Assembly (NCBI RefSeq): GCF_001540865.1
Contig: NC_033638.1
Span: 3,386,342-3,450,341, forward strand
Reading direction: 5' to 3'
Length of the DNA stretch: 64,000 bases
DNA from: Ananas comosus
Lineage: Eukaryota; Streptophyta; Magnoliopsida; Poales; Bromeliaceae
Within the stretch, counting starts at the first letter, position 1. The number at the start of each line of letters is the position of its first letter. The translations under genes were made by a program, and so were the position numbers. The notes beneath the pieces are model-generated. The model had not been told where the DNA came from. It did no database searches and saw nothing but the letters and a program-made list of their open reading frames with translations. This document shows positions 1 to 11,815 of this stretch, one piece after another.

Positions 1-1780
1 CGTTCAAAAAAAAAATAAAAAAAAAATCAAAGCTCTCTCTCTCTCTCTCGGATAGAAAGAAGAAAAAAAAAAAAAACAAAGAGAAGCTCTTTCTCTCTCT
101 CTCCAATGGCGGCTGCTGCCGCTCCCGGATGTGATCCGACCCCGACCCGAGGCACGCTCCGAGGCCACCCGTGCTACTTCGAGACGCCTCAGTCGCCCGC
201 TCTGAAGCTCGCCCGCGTCGCTCTTCGCTGACCTCTGAATCTCCGAGGCCAACCGACCCGAGGCCGTCGCTCCTCGCCGGTCTTTGCGCCCGAGGCAGCG
301 TCGCTCCTCACCGATCCCTGCGCCGAGGCCGCGTCGCTCCTCGCCGAGCTCTGGACCGCCGAAACACTCTCTCCGAGGTCGCCGGCGTCGCTCCTCGGCT
401 TCCCTGCACACGAGTTGCGACGCGCCTCCCCCCTGCCTCCTCCTCAGCTTCTCTGCGCCCGAGCCCTTCGATCTCTCCGCGCCAAGCTCCTCGATATCTC
501 CGCGCGCTCGAGCTCTCCGCGCCGAGGCGCTCCACCGACGCGCGCTCCGGCCACCTCCGCCGCTCATCTTCTTCCTCTTCTACGCCGGAGACGCCGAGCG
601 CCTCCGCCGAGCCCCTGCCCTCGACGACGTCGCCCTCGCCGCCTCCTCGATATCTCGCGCGCTCGAGCTCCTTTGAGCTTCTCGCGCTGAGGCGCTCCAC
701 CGACGCGCGCTCCGGCCTCCTTCGCCGCGTCTCTGCCTCAACTCCGCCGTGGTCTCCGCGCCCTCTCTCAAGCACCCATCAAGACATTGGCCCGCCCAGA
801 CGTGCTCTGGCCCGACCCGAGGCACGCTCCGAGCCGCCGTGCCACTCCGAGACACCTCGGTCGCCGCCCGAGGCACGCTCGCGTCGTCCGGGACGCCTCA
901 AGCGAGGCGTCGCTCATCGCCGCATCCCGTTAGCTCTCTCGCGTCGCTCCTCGTCGACCTCCATGCTACCAAGGTCGTTCGCTCCGAGGCACCGGCCGCC
1001 AAGGTTGCCGCTTTGTGGCATGCCCGCGTTGCACCAAAGGTCACAGCTCCCCCGTCGATGAAGGAGAGCGAGGCGCCCAAAGGCGATCCTCGTCGCTCCT
1101 CGCCAGATCCCAGACGCGCCCGAGACAAATCCGAGGCCATTGCTCTGACCGCTCGTCCCGGGGCCGCTCACCTCGAGCGCGCCCGCGCCGAAACCGCCCG
1201 CCTTGAGGCTGTCAGCCCCGAGGCCACCATAATCCTCGCCAGGTTCGGTTGCGCACCGCCGCTTCCTCTTTGCGCGCCGTTCCGAGATCGCGACGCCATC
1301 TTCTCCGACCACAAGGAGATCCTGAAGCAAAATTACTGCGTCGTTCCCTCCACCGCCACCTGTTCGACAAATGCCTCACCGAGCCTCACCGCCGTCGAGC
1401 GCAGGCGAGCCGCACCGCCATCGAGCGAAGGCCGAGCCGCCACTGCTGCCAAGCCCGAGGAGGTCCGCTTCTGCGTTGAAGCGTAAGCCGAGCCGCATTC
1501 CTGTCAAGCCTGAGGAGGCCCACTCCTCGGCCGAGCCTCGTTATCGTCGAGCTCGGCCTCCCTTGTCTGCTCCGAATCGCGCCACCGTCGGGCCGCACCG
1601 TCGTCGACCGTAGGCCGAGCCCGGGGAGGTCCGCTCAGCAGTCTAACTGCGCCGCCGTCGATCTTGTTCCAACGCCCCGAGACATGCTCCGAAGCCGAGC
1701 CACACCGATCGTCACAGCCCCCCTCCGTCGCGGCCTTAGATCCGTGGCTCCACTGTCAGGTCACAGCCCCAGCGGAGCTC
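1..1780. repeat. GC-rich imperfect-repeat island
   Basis: This stretch is strongly GC-rich compared with everything around it and is built from loose variants of short words such as CGTCGCTCCTCGCCGAG and CCGAGGCACGCTCCGAG. It opens with A-runs and CT-runs (about 1-105), then an ATG followed by GCG/GCT codons. Open frames exist in several overlapping frames on both strands, as GC-rich low-complexity DNA produces by chance. The proteins they would give are Arg/Ser/Pro/Ala-rich and show no recognisable domain. I see no host gene here. It could be the untranslated or captured part of a mobile element that starts before the window. Confidence 0.45.
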
Positions 1781-1794
1781 CGTCATCAACAAAG

Positions 1795-2140
1795 CCGCCA
1801 GCTGCTCGACGGCGAACCTGAGAGAGAGAGCGGTGCTCTCCTCTCAAATGGAGTCCGCCCACCAGCTGCTCGACGGCGAACCTGAGAGAGAGAGCGGTGC
1901 TCTCCTCTCAAACGGGTTCCGCCCGCCAAGTGCTCGATGTGCCCGGAGTCCGCCCACCAACCGCTCGACGGCGATCCTGAGAGAAAGAGCGGTGCTCTCC
2001 TCTCAAACGGAGTCCGCCCACCAACCGTTCGACGGCGAACCTGAGAGAGAGAGCGGTGCTCTCTCCTCAAATGAAGTTAGATTTGCTCGCCAAGTGCTCG
2101 ACGGCGACATTGAGAGAGAGAGCGATGCTCTCCTCTAAAA
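1795..2140 (+). repeat. 64-bp tandem repeat array
   Basis: About five copies of a unit near 64 bp containing GCTCGACGGCGAACCTGAG, a GA run, GCGGTGCTCTCCTCTCAAA and GTCCGCCCACCA. Units begin near 1798, 1862, 1926 (shortened), 1959, 2022 and 2089. The unit holds an internal inverted word (GAGAGAGCGGTGCTCTC), so each copy could fold as a small hairpin. The last copies are more diverged. The array closes the GC-rich island. Confidence 0.75.
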
Positions 2141-2559
2141 AGAGAAAGAGACAAAGAGAGAGAGCTTTGTTATTGTTAGGGAGGCAAGGAAGGGATTTTT
2201 ATCCCGCCTTAGTTGTCCCATGGATGTAAAAGAGATAAAAGAGATAAAGAAAAAAATGTGAGGAGACAAAAGAAAATTAGTCGAATTACCGATTAATATT
2301 CTTTTGATCGTCCTTTTATTGGAAGAACAATGCAATGTTCGAAAATAATTGAAAAATGATTCTATCCAAGTTGAATCTTTCTATTTGGTCAAATTAGACC
2401 AAATTGAGATTTAATCACATTAGACATTTTTTATGTGATTTATGACTAAGAATTTGACAAATAAAAGATGCATTAGAAATTTTCTAAGTGATGAATTTGA
2501 TTCTGAACCATATATTTTGATCTCAAATCCTGAATAATTTCTATCTCAAAATTTCATCT
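2141..2559. other. AT-rich stretch, no gene seen
   Basis: AT-rich DNA that follows the tandem array. It starts with a GA-rich run whose end (GAGAGAGCTTTGTT) is roughly the reverse complement of the beginning of the window (CAAAGCTCTCTC), which may be the eroded inverted ends of one element. No coding signal and no recognisable RNA gene. Confidence 0.4.
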
Positions 2560-3660
2560 GGAACAAGCCCATACCCACCTCAAATCACATGACTCAAGCT
2601 CAGCCCAAATGTGAATCCAGTCCAAACATAAATCTGGGCCCAATTCTGTAAGAAAATATAGGCTTAAAACCATGCTGGCCCAAATTGAGCCCGAGCCCAC
2701 GTATTCGGGGCCTAATTCTTGGACTTAAACCATACGGGCCTAAATTGAGCCCGAGCCTACATCCAATTCAGGCCTCAGCTTGGATTCATACCATATGGGC
2801 CTGAATTTAACCCGTGCCCGCATGCAACTACGCGGGCTCAAATTTGGACCATGCTTGAATCTGTAACAGAATTGGATCATAACTTGAAATTACATGAAGC
2901 TATACCTAACCCAAAGTCCAGATTTCATTCGAGCCTGTAACACAAACCATACGGGCCCATATTGAGCCCGAATCTCGAATCCATATCCAAAATGATTTAG
3001 CCCGAATCCCGAATCCATATCCAAAACGAACTCAACCCAAAATCAAATTCCAAATTCAAATTTGAATTCGAATCCAAATTCGAATCCATCCAAATTCTAT
3101 TCGAATCAAATTCAAATCCAAAATCCACGGCCCAAAGCCCAAGTTCAAACCTCAAACCTAAAATATGTCCAAATACCATTCAAATCCAAAACTCAAAACA
3201 ATATCCAATCCAAATCCCAAATTCCATACTCAAATCAACCCAAATCCCATCTTCAAATGAACCCAAATCCCATATTTTCATATTAACCCAAAATCCAAAT
3301 TCTCATAAGCCCAAAGTGAGCCCAAAATCCACATATGAATTGAGCCCATTTTGAGCCCAAAATCCACATATGAATTGAGCCCATTTGGAGCCCAATTACC
3401 ATACAAAATCCAAATTCTCATACCCAGTCCAAATGAAATCCAAATCAAACCCAAATTGAACCTATTTATCCATATCAAATCCAAATTGAGCCAGCTTTGA
3501 GCCTAATTACCATATCAAATCCAGACTGAGCCCACTTTGAGCCCAATTCTCATATAAAACCCAAATTTTCATACCAAATCCAAATTAAGTCCAAAAGGAG
3601 TCCAAAATTCAAATGAGCCCCTTTTTGAACCCAAATTCAAATCCCCTTGATCCTATGTCA
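2560..3660. repeat. Degenerate GAGCCCAAATT-type repeat tract
   Basis: More than a kilobase made of loosely repeated words: GGGCCCAAATTGAGCCCGAG in the first half, then AAATCCAAATTC and GAGCCCAATT. Local spacing is about 50-70 bp but not regular. Frames through it give Asn/Ser/Pro-rich or Phe/Leu/Trp-rich peptides, as expected of low-complexity DNA. No gene is supported. It leads directly into the repeat copy at 3700-4518. Confidence 0.5.
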
Positions 3661-3699
3661 AATCCAAATCAAATCTCTTCTCTAGCACATACAACTAGA

Positions 3700-4518
3700 G
3701 TTAGAATCCTGACCTATTTAAAATTCGATCAAATTCTAAAATACCTGATTAGAATTGATCAAATCATATGCAATTGAACTCTGATATATCCACTCAGAGT
3801 TCACTAATTTAAACTCTAATACATACACTTGGAGTTTAAATTTCATCTCTTGATTAAGCTCTAATACATACACTTAGAGTTTAATCTTCAGTTAATCCTA
3901 ACCCATATAATTAGGATTCGGCCTATAAACCACCTTAGGGTGAACCCATATGAAACCAAATTAGACTCTAATACCTATACTTAGAGTTTAATGTCAACTA
4001 CATTTTGACTAATCCTAATATATATAATTAGGATTTGGCTCATGTGAAACCAAATTGGGCTCTAATACATACACTTAAAGTCTAATTTAAGACAAATGAT
4101 GACTAATCCTAATATATATATAATTAGGGTTTTGTCCTATGGCAAACTCAATTGAACTCCAAACATACAGAGCTTGATTGGACTTTATCATATATTTAAG
4201 TCCAATTTGAACCCGATCGAATCCCAATTCACATTAGGGTTATATACACCCTGGTTCAGAATCAAACTCAATCCACTGAACTTCGTTCATCTTTTATTCA
4301 ATCTTCAGCATTTCAAAGGTCTCTTAATCGAAGGTGCCCTAACACTTTGTAGGGGTAATTAACAATAAATGCTTCCGTTTATTGGAAGCCATGGATCCGC
4401 AATACCTGATAACCATACATACACATACTTTAATCTACATCATGAATACTACCTCACGGGAGAACAAAAAGATAAAAAACTTCCCGTGCGAGGTGCGTCA
4501 TTCGTGGTGGCAGACAAC
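3700..4518 (+). repeat. Interspersed repeat, copy 1 (pairs with 61985-63180)
   Basis: A run of units of the form CTCTAATACATACACTTAGAGTTTAA and CCTAATATATATAATTAGG is followed by a unique-looking tail (TCTTAATCGAAGGTGCCCTAAC, AATAAATGCTTCCGTTTATTGGAAGCCATG, GAATACTACC, AAAAGATAAAA). The same order of units and tail recurs at 61985-63180 in the same orientation. This copy is cut at its right end by the truncated gypsy LTR at 4519. The element class is unknown to me. Confidence 0.55.
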
Positions 4519-6683
4519 CGGTACACAGGGGCTCTGGCAGCAGCGGTGAAGTCTGCTACAGAATTAAGTTGAGGGGCCTATTTGCAAATGTTACAACATG
4601 ATATTTGGCCCACCCCTCTCCCATTTTCACAGCAAAACCCCTCTCCTCTCCTCTCCCTCTCATTTCCTCTCTTTCTCTCTCTAAAAGCTTGGGCTAGGGT
4701 TTGGGAAAGAAGAAGAAGAAGCAAGGAGGAGAAGGGAAAAAGCTTGGAGAAGGTGGATTTGGAGGCTTGGGTGGCTCTAGAAGCCCTCCTACAAGGAGGA
4801 TCTTGTTGGAGCTTGGGCTAAGGTGAGGTTTTACACAAGTTGAGCATAGGGTTTGGGTTTTGATCTCTCTACAAGTGAGGAAACCCTCTAGAGACCTTGA
4901 AACCATGAAATCCATGGTTGTCTTGGACCCCTCTCATGGTGGATCACTAGGGCTCAAAGTAGATGCCCTAGGGATGGTTCTAAAAGCTTAGAAACCTTAT
5001 TAGAGAGCTTTCCATGTGTATCTAAGCTTTCTTTTGCTTAGCAATAAGATCAATCTAGGGGAAATGCAAAAATAGCATGTTAGGGCATCCCAAAGAGGGG
5101 TTTTGCCCAAGTGAGGTTTTGATCTATTTTGATCATGTAGAAACCTAATTGAGGGTATTTTAAACGCGTTGGAACGCTCGGTTCGACAATCCGACGAGTG
5201 TGCGCAAAGTTATTGACAAAAACGTCATTTTCCGTACAGATAGCCGTAGCACGCGGACTAGGGCTTCGAAAATTCCAAGAAATTCACCGTAGCATCCTTG
5301 TAACCATCTAAGGTGGGTGGTGCATTCCAAGGACATCAGAAATCCCTTTATGTCTAAAGCGTCATATTTGAGCATATGTATTTATATTGAGCATGTTGCA
5401 TAGTAGGGTTAATTGTAAATTTTCTTTGCATGATATGAGTTCTAATGCTTGAGAAATAGTAGTAAATGAATGAGAATTGGTAACTCTATATATGCATGAC
5501 AAGGGGCAAGAACCTAGAAGGGTTAGTAAACAAATGTGACACGTTGACGTAGACATAGAGTGTGGCATGAGTACAAGAACATAGCATCTAGAAAACAAGT
5601 GTGGTATCGATGATAAAGAACAAGATCAAGTAGTGTACATGACACTAGTAGAGGTTAGAGAATGCAAGTGAATTGGGTTAGTGACATTATGACAAATGCA
5701 CCTTAGAGTTAAGGGTCATATGAACATGGTTCTCCTTGGAGTCAAGGAATGGATTGAACTTGGAATCCTTAAAGTTAAGGATTGATCGTACTCACCTACT
5801 AGTCCTTGCTCGAGGGCGGTAGCTCCCCCTCGGGCGATGTGCCTCGGAGTTGTCATCACTGGGTCGTAGCGGTTATCTCTCCAAAGGGCGGTCCCGTCGG
5901 GTCGTAGCGGTTATCTCCCCGACAATAGGGATTTGGGTTGGTGAGTTTGTGAGGGCGAAACCTACGGGCTAGCCATGAGATTGGGTGATGAAAGGTTAAT
6001 CTTGCATTCATCATGAGCATTCTATCGAGCATAGTTTTATTTATCGTTCAGGCATATTAGCTGCATTTGTTAGTTGGTTATTATCTATCCTTTCTTCTAT
6101 TATGCCTGATTAGACCTAGTGGGATAGTCGGCGTGGTTGGTTGCCGAACCTACTGGGAACTTTGTTGTAGTTCTCACCCCACTATTTCCACAGAGCCGGG
6201 ACCGAGCGAGACGGCAGATGATCGCGGTAAGGGCATCGCGCCCTAGATAGAGACCGCCTGAGATGGATTTCATTTTGTAGTTGCATACCTTTTACCATCT
6301 TCTTTTGTATTTGATGATTTTAGTATTATGAACTTGCTTTAATGAATGATGTAAAGGATATTTACGTTAAATGTCAAAAGTTATATTTTGGGAGAAATGA
6401 GATGTAAAAAGAAATGATGCAAGAATGTGACAGAACTTGATTATAGTTGGATACATGTATGTGATTTAAATTTAGTCATATTACTTGTATATTGAATGGT
6501 TAATTCTTTCACCTTGGCTATTGCTTGCCCTCGTGCAAGCCATTGTGTATGCTTCCGCTTATGCAAATTTGTACTCTATTGATACTTGTGTTGAGCCTTG
6601 GGCGGACAGGGGAAGCTCTGTCCGTTCGGCGTCTGTTTGACGCTCTCGAACCGGCCAAAAGGGATCGGGCTCGGGGCGTGACA
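4519..6683 (+). repeat. 5' LTR (truncated) of the gypsy element
   Basis: It aligns to 12217-14321 of the 3' LTR and ends in the same GGGCTCGGGGCGTGACA. Relative to the 3' LTR it lacks the first ~400 bp. The break falls in the last GTACCGGTAC palindrome of the U3 palindrome cluster, next to an unrelated repeat. The two LTRs differ by scattered substitutions and one larger indel block (about 5540-5690 versus 13225-13320), so the insertion is not recent. A conserved block (about 6029-6192) is shared with the other long LTRs in the window. Confidence 0.88.
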
Positions 6684-6690
6684 GATAATA

Positions 6691-6702
6691 TGGTATCAGA
6701 GA
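6691..6702 (+). other. Primer binding site, tRNA-iMet type
   Basis: TGGTATCAGAG sits 7 nt after the 5' LTR end and matches the complement of the 3' end of plant initiator tRNA-Met (TGGTATCAGAGC). It primes minus-strand cDNA synthesis in the element's life cycle. Confidence 0.85.
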
Positions 6703-7021
6703 GTAAAAGAGCCAAAGGTGAAAGCATAGGATGGACCTAGAGACCCTTAGGAATGGAAAGACCTTAAGGATCTAGGAAACGTGAGTGACGTTGAACAAGT
6801 ATAGCGAAAGCTTATGATTGGGTTAATGCTAATAAGTCTCTAATGTGGTTAGAGGCTAACTTAAAGTTGTTATTTGTTTTCTTTCCTTTGTGTTGTGATC
6901 GGCGGCCGACGACATGATGTTTTGGAAGGAAAATAAATGCACTTGTATGCTTTCGCCGAATTGGGTATAATCGAGTATATTGTCTAAGTAACTAACGTGA
7001 ATTGCTTCGTTTCAGGAGGCA

Positions 7022-10000
7022 ATGGCACCTCGACCTCGTGGACGACCGCGGACGAGGTCTATGGCCGAGGAGCCAAATGCGGCTCCCGTGCAACCCGGAG
7101 CAGGTGGCGACGGGGAGCTTCGGGAGGAGATGGCTGCGCTTATTGGCGTAGTGCGGCAGCAGGCGGAGTCCGTTCAGCGCCAAGGGGAGCAGATCCAGAG
7201 GCTCCAGGAGGCTTTGGAGCGGCAACAGGCGGCAGCGGCGGCGGCACCCGGGGAGGCCGTGCACCTTGCGCCTCCTGCAGTGGTGCCGAGTGCGGCCGAG
7301 AGTGTGGCCGCAGCGGCCGTGCCAGTTACGATGGTACCGGCAGGATCGGGGACCTCAAATCCCGATAGTGCGGCGGAGGAAGAGGAGCGGGAGCGCACGT
7401 TGGCAGCTCTCATTCAGTTTCAGAAGTTTAACCCACCTACCTTCGAAGGTGGAGTGGTGGAGCCGACGATCGTGGAGTCATGGATCAACTCCATGGAGAC
7501 ACTCTTTGAGGATCTTAACACCTTGGAGAGGGACAAGGTGTACCTCGCCACACATTGCCTCGAGAAGGCGGCGAAGGTGTGGTGGAAGCGTGTTAGGCGG
7601 AATCGATCGCCCAATCTTTCGCCTATGATGTGGGAGGAGTTCCAGAGGGCGGTGTTTGCCAACTACTTCCCCGATACGGTGAAGCGGAAGTTGCAAGAGA
7701 AATTTCGCAAGTTGCGACAGGGGGACCGCTCAGTGGCGGATTACGAGCGGGAGTTCTCCCACCTTATCGACTGCGTCCCGGAGGTGGTTCGTGACGACCG
7801 GGATCGGGCTGACTGGTTCTTGCGAGGACTCCAGCCGAGGATCTACGAGAGGGTGCAAATCCTCAAGTTGACGACCTTTGCGGAGGTCTTTGACCGAGCC
7901 CTGTGGGCGGAGCACGGTAGCGCCCACGTGCGAGAGGAGCGCGAGGCAATGGTGGAGTCAAGGGACAAGGGGAAGAAGCGGGCGGCGGGCGGTGCCGGGG
8001 GCAGGGCAAATGCAAAGATACCCCCTCGGTATCCCCGACAGCAGTCGAGGAGTGGCAGGCCGTTCCGTTGTGTCATTTGCGGTGGCGATCATCGGCCACC
8101 GGTATGCCCGCAGTGCGAGGGAAAGTGCTTCAGGTGCGGCCAGCCCGGGCACATGTCACGGGAGTGCCAGAGCTGGGGTTCTTCTGCACCTACCTCGGCA
8201 TCAGTTCCTTATACCCCGAGACAGCAGGCGGGGTTACCACCGGCTATGTCGGCTGGACGTTCATCTTCTTCGCGTCAGCCGGAGGCATCGAGGGCACCGA
8301 GTGGGCGGGTTTTTGCCACTCAGGTGCAGGAGGAGCCGATTCCTGTCCCCGACGACATCGTGGCAGGTATTATCTCGATCAGAGGCACCAGAGCTAGAGC
8401 TTTATTCGACACAGGTGCATCGCATTCATTTATAGATGCATCATTCGCTAGGACTCATGGCATTAAGATCGTGCACCATTATGACTATTGGACGGTAAAT
8501 TCGGTCAAGCATACTTTTCATGTTCACGAAGAATGTGTAGCGTGCCCAGTGCAGATAGGTGACTGGGTCATGCCGATTGATCTATTGGTGTTGAACCGGA
8601 TGTGGGGTTTCGACGTGATCTTGGGGACCAACTGGCTCTCCAAGTATTATGCCGTGATAGATTGTGAGAGTAAGGTGATCACGTTTCGTGAGCCTAACCG
8701 AGAGGAGCTAGTGTATCAGGCAGCTAAAAGCTCACTTTTCGCGGCGACCGTGTCGGCGGCACGGGCGAGGAAAATGATAAAAGGTGGTTGTGTGGCCTAC
8801 TTGGCGACAATGGTGGAAGCCCAAAAAGAGCACCCGGATTTGGGAGGCATTCGGGTGGTGTGCGAATTTCCGGATGTATTTCCGGCGGAGTTACCGGGAT
8901 TGCCACCGGACCGGGAGATCGAGTTCGTTATTGACTTGGTCCCGGGGGCGGCGCCAATCTCGAAGGCCCCGTATAGAATGGCACCGGCGGAGCTAAAAGA
9001 GCTTAAGGCACAGTTGCAAGACTTGCTCGACAAAGGCTTTGTGAGGCCGAGTGTGTCACCTTGGGGAGCTCCGGTGCTATTCGTTAAGAAGAAGGACGGC
9101 ACACTTCGACTCTGCGTGGATTACCGCGAGTTGAACAAGGTCACAGTGAAGAATAAGTACCCGTTGCCGAGGATTGATGACTTATTCGACCAGTTGCAGG
9201 GGTCAAGGGTATATTCAAAGATTGATCTTCAATCGGGGTATCATCAGTTGAAGATACGGCCCGAAGATGTGCACAAGACGGCGTACCGTACGCGGTATGG
9301 CCATTATGAGTTCACGGTGATGCCGTTTGGGCTTACTAACGCCCCGGCGGCGTTCATGGACTTAATGAATAGAGTCTTCCGTCCGCTATTGGACCGGTGC
9401 GTCGTGGTATTCATTGACGACGTATTGGTATATTCTCGGACCGAGGAAGAACACGAGGAGCACTTGAGGACCGTGTTGGAAATACTCCGAAAAGAGAAGT
9501 TATATGCCAAGTTGAAGAAATGCGACTTTTGGCTATCGGAGGTCACTTTCCTTGGTCATGTAATTTCGGGCGATGGTATCTCGGTGGATCCGAGGAAAGT
9601 GGAGGCAATTAAGGATTGGCCTCGCCCGACGAGTGTATCGGAGGTCCGCAGTTTCCTAGGGCTAGCGGGCTACTACCGGCGGTTCGTGGAGGGGTTTGCT
9701 AAAATAACTACTCCACTAACGCGCCTTACACACAAAGGGGTGAAGTATGTTTGGAGCCCCGAATGCGAGCGGAGCTTCGAGGAGTTAAAGGAAAGGTTGA
9801 CCACGACCCCGGTGCTTGCTCTACCGACGCCGGGGGAGACCTTTGTGGTATATAGTGATGCTTCCTACGTGGGACTCGGGTGTGTCTTGATGCAAAACGG
9901 GCGGGTTATAGCTTATGCTTCACGCCAACTGAAGACTTATGAGAAGAACTACCCGATTCATGATCTTGAGCTAGCGGCGGTTATTTTTGCGCTAAAGCTA

Positions 10001-11752
10001 TGGAGGCATTACTTGTACGGGGAACACTGTGAGATCTATACGGATCACAAAAGCCTTAAGTACCTGTTCACCGAAAAGGAGTTGAATATGCGATAGCGGC
10101 GGTGGTTAGAATTGTTGAAAGACTATGATGTTACTATTCTATACCACCCCGGGAAGGCGAATGTCGTGGCCGATGCACTTAGTAGAAAATCAGGAAAAAA
10201 TCTGACTTCGACAATTACACCCCAGCCATTACTACAAAAGGAGATGCAACGGCTTGGATTGGAGGTGGTAGCACCGGGAGTACCGGCGACACTTGCAGCG
10301 TTGGTTGTTCAACCGACGCTATTGGAGATTAAAGAGTTGCAAACTTCAGATGAATATCTCCAAAAGGTGCACAGGGAAGTTGAGAGCGGTAGTGCCGATG
10401 ATTTTAGCATTGTGACCGACGGCACACTCCGGTTTAGAAACCGTTGGTGTGTGCCTAAGAATAAGGATATCTGCAGGGCGATCATGCAAGAGGCGCACCA
10501 ATCCCTGTATAGTATACACCCCGGTGGCACCAAAATGTATCAAGATTTGAAGTTGCACTATTGGTGGCCGGGTATGAAGAAGGACATTGGGGAGTTTGTG
10601 GCACAATATCTTACTTGCCAACAAGTAAAAGCAGAGCGGCGTTTTCCGGCGGAAAAATTACAAAGCTTACCTATACCCGTTTGGAAATGGGAGAATATCG
10701 CTATGGACTTTGTGACCGGGTTGCCATGATCTCAAGGTGGGCACGATGCAATTTGGCTTGTAGTGGACCGGTTGACCAAGTCGGCGCATTTCCTACCGAT
10801 TCATATTACATGGTCGGGGGACAAGTTGGCTCAGGTGTATATTGACGAGATTGTGAGACTTCATGGGGTGCCCGTGTCTATTGTGTCGGATCGGGACCCG
10901 AGGTTCACATCTCACTTTTGGAGGAGCCTACAGGAGGCTTTGGGCACGCGGCTCGACTTTAGCACGGCATTTCATCCTCAAAGCGATGGTCAATCGGAGA
11001 GGACAATACAAATACTTGAGGATATGCTTCGAGCGTGTGTACTGGATTATAAGGGCAATTGGCATGATCATCTTTCGATGGCGGAGTTCGCGTACAATAA
11101 CAGTTATCAAGAAAGTATCGCGATGGCGCCATTCGAGGCCCTTTATGGAAAGAAGTGTCGCTCTCCAATTCATTGGAGCGATGTGGGCGAAAGGGCGGCT
11201 CTTGGCCCCGATGTAGTGCGGGAGGCGGAGGAGAAAGTCCGTCTTGTTCGCCAAAGGCTTGCTACGGCGCAATCCCGGCAAAAGAGCTATGCCGACAAGC
11301 GGAGGAAAGATATAGAATTTGCCGTTGGAGACCACGTGTTTCTAAAGATTTCGCCAATGCGAGGGATTAAGCGGTTCGGAATCCGTGGGAAGCTAAGTCC
11401 CCGGTACCTTGGACCGTTCGAGATACTAGAACGGGTCGGCGCGGTGGCGTACAAAGTAGCGTTACCACCGAGGCTTGCGGGAGTGCACGATGTGTTTCAC
11501 GTGTCAAATCTCCGCAAGTATGTTCACGACCCCGATCATGTCCTCTCGTTTGAACCGTCCAAGATTCAAGAGGATATGACTTATGAGGAGTTCCTGGCAT
11601 ACATTATCGATCGAGAAGTAAGAAAGCTACGAAATCGCGAGATTCCGTATGTTAAAATTCGTTGGTGTAATCACGACGACCGGGAAGCTACTTGGGAGCT
11701 CGAGAGCGCAATGAGGGAACATTACCCTCATCTCTTCAACGAGCTGAACTGA
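7022..11752 (+). pseudogene. Ty3/gypsy gag-pol polyprotein, two internal stops
   Basis: The frame opens at the ATG at 7022, 338 bp after the LTR, and runs to TGA at 11750-11752 in one frame, interrupted only by TAG at 10094-10096 and TGA at 10727-10729. Visible in order: coiled-coil/Ala-rich start, gag capsid-like domain (about residues 130-300), CCHC knuckle (C369, C372, H377, C382), protease DTG (463-465), reverse transcriptase (about 640-860, catalytic D735 and D799/D800), RNase H (D946, E983, D1008). After the first stop come the integrase HHCC and DDE core and a chromodomain-like C-terminus. The first Cys of the integrase zinc motif is Tyr (codon 10607-10609). The copy is dead without help; both stops fit C-to-T changes. 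Confidence 0.92.
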
Positions 11753-11800
11753 GGTATGAATTTAAGTTAAATTAAGCTAGTTTCGCGGACGAAACTAAAT

Positions 11801-11815
11801 ATAAGGGGTGGAGAA
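11801..11815 (+). other. Polypurine tract of the gypsy element
   Basis: ATAAGGGGTGGAGAA lies immediately before the TGTAACG start of the 3' LTR, the position where plus-strand DNA synthesis is primed in LTR retrotransposons. Confidence 0.8.

Noticed and set aside
4..1613. Many long open frames on both strands of the GC-rich island
   Set aside because: They overlap in several frames, have Arg/Ser/Pro low-complexity content and no domain; this is expected from GC-rich repeats lacking A/T-rich stops.
6691..6702. tRNA gene fragment
   Set aside because: Only the ~12-nt complement of the tRNA 3' end is present, at the standard primer-site position.
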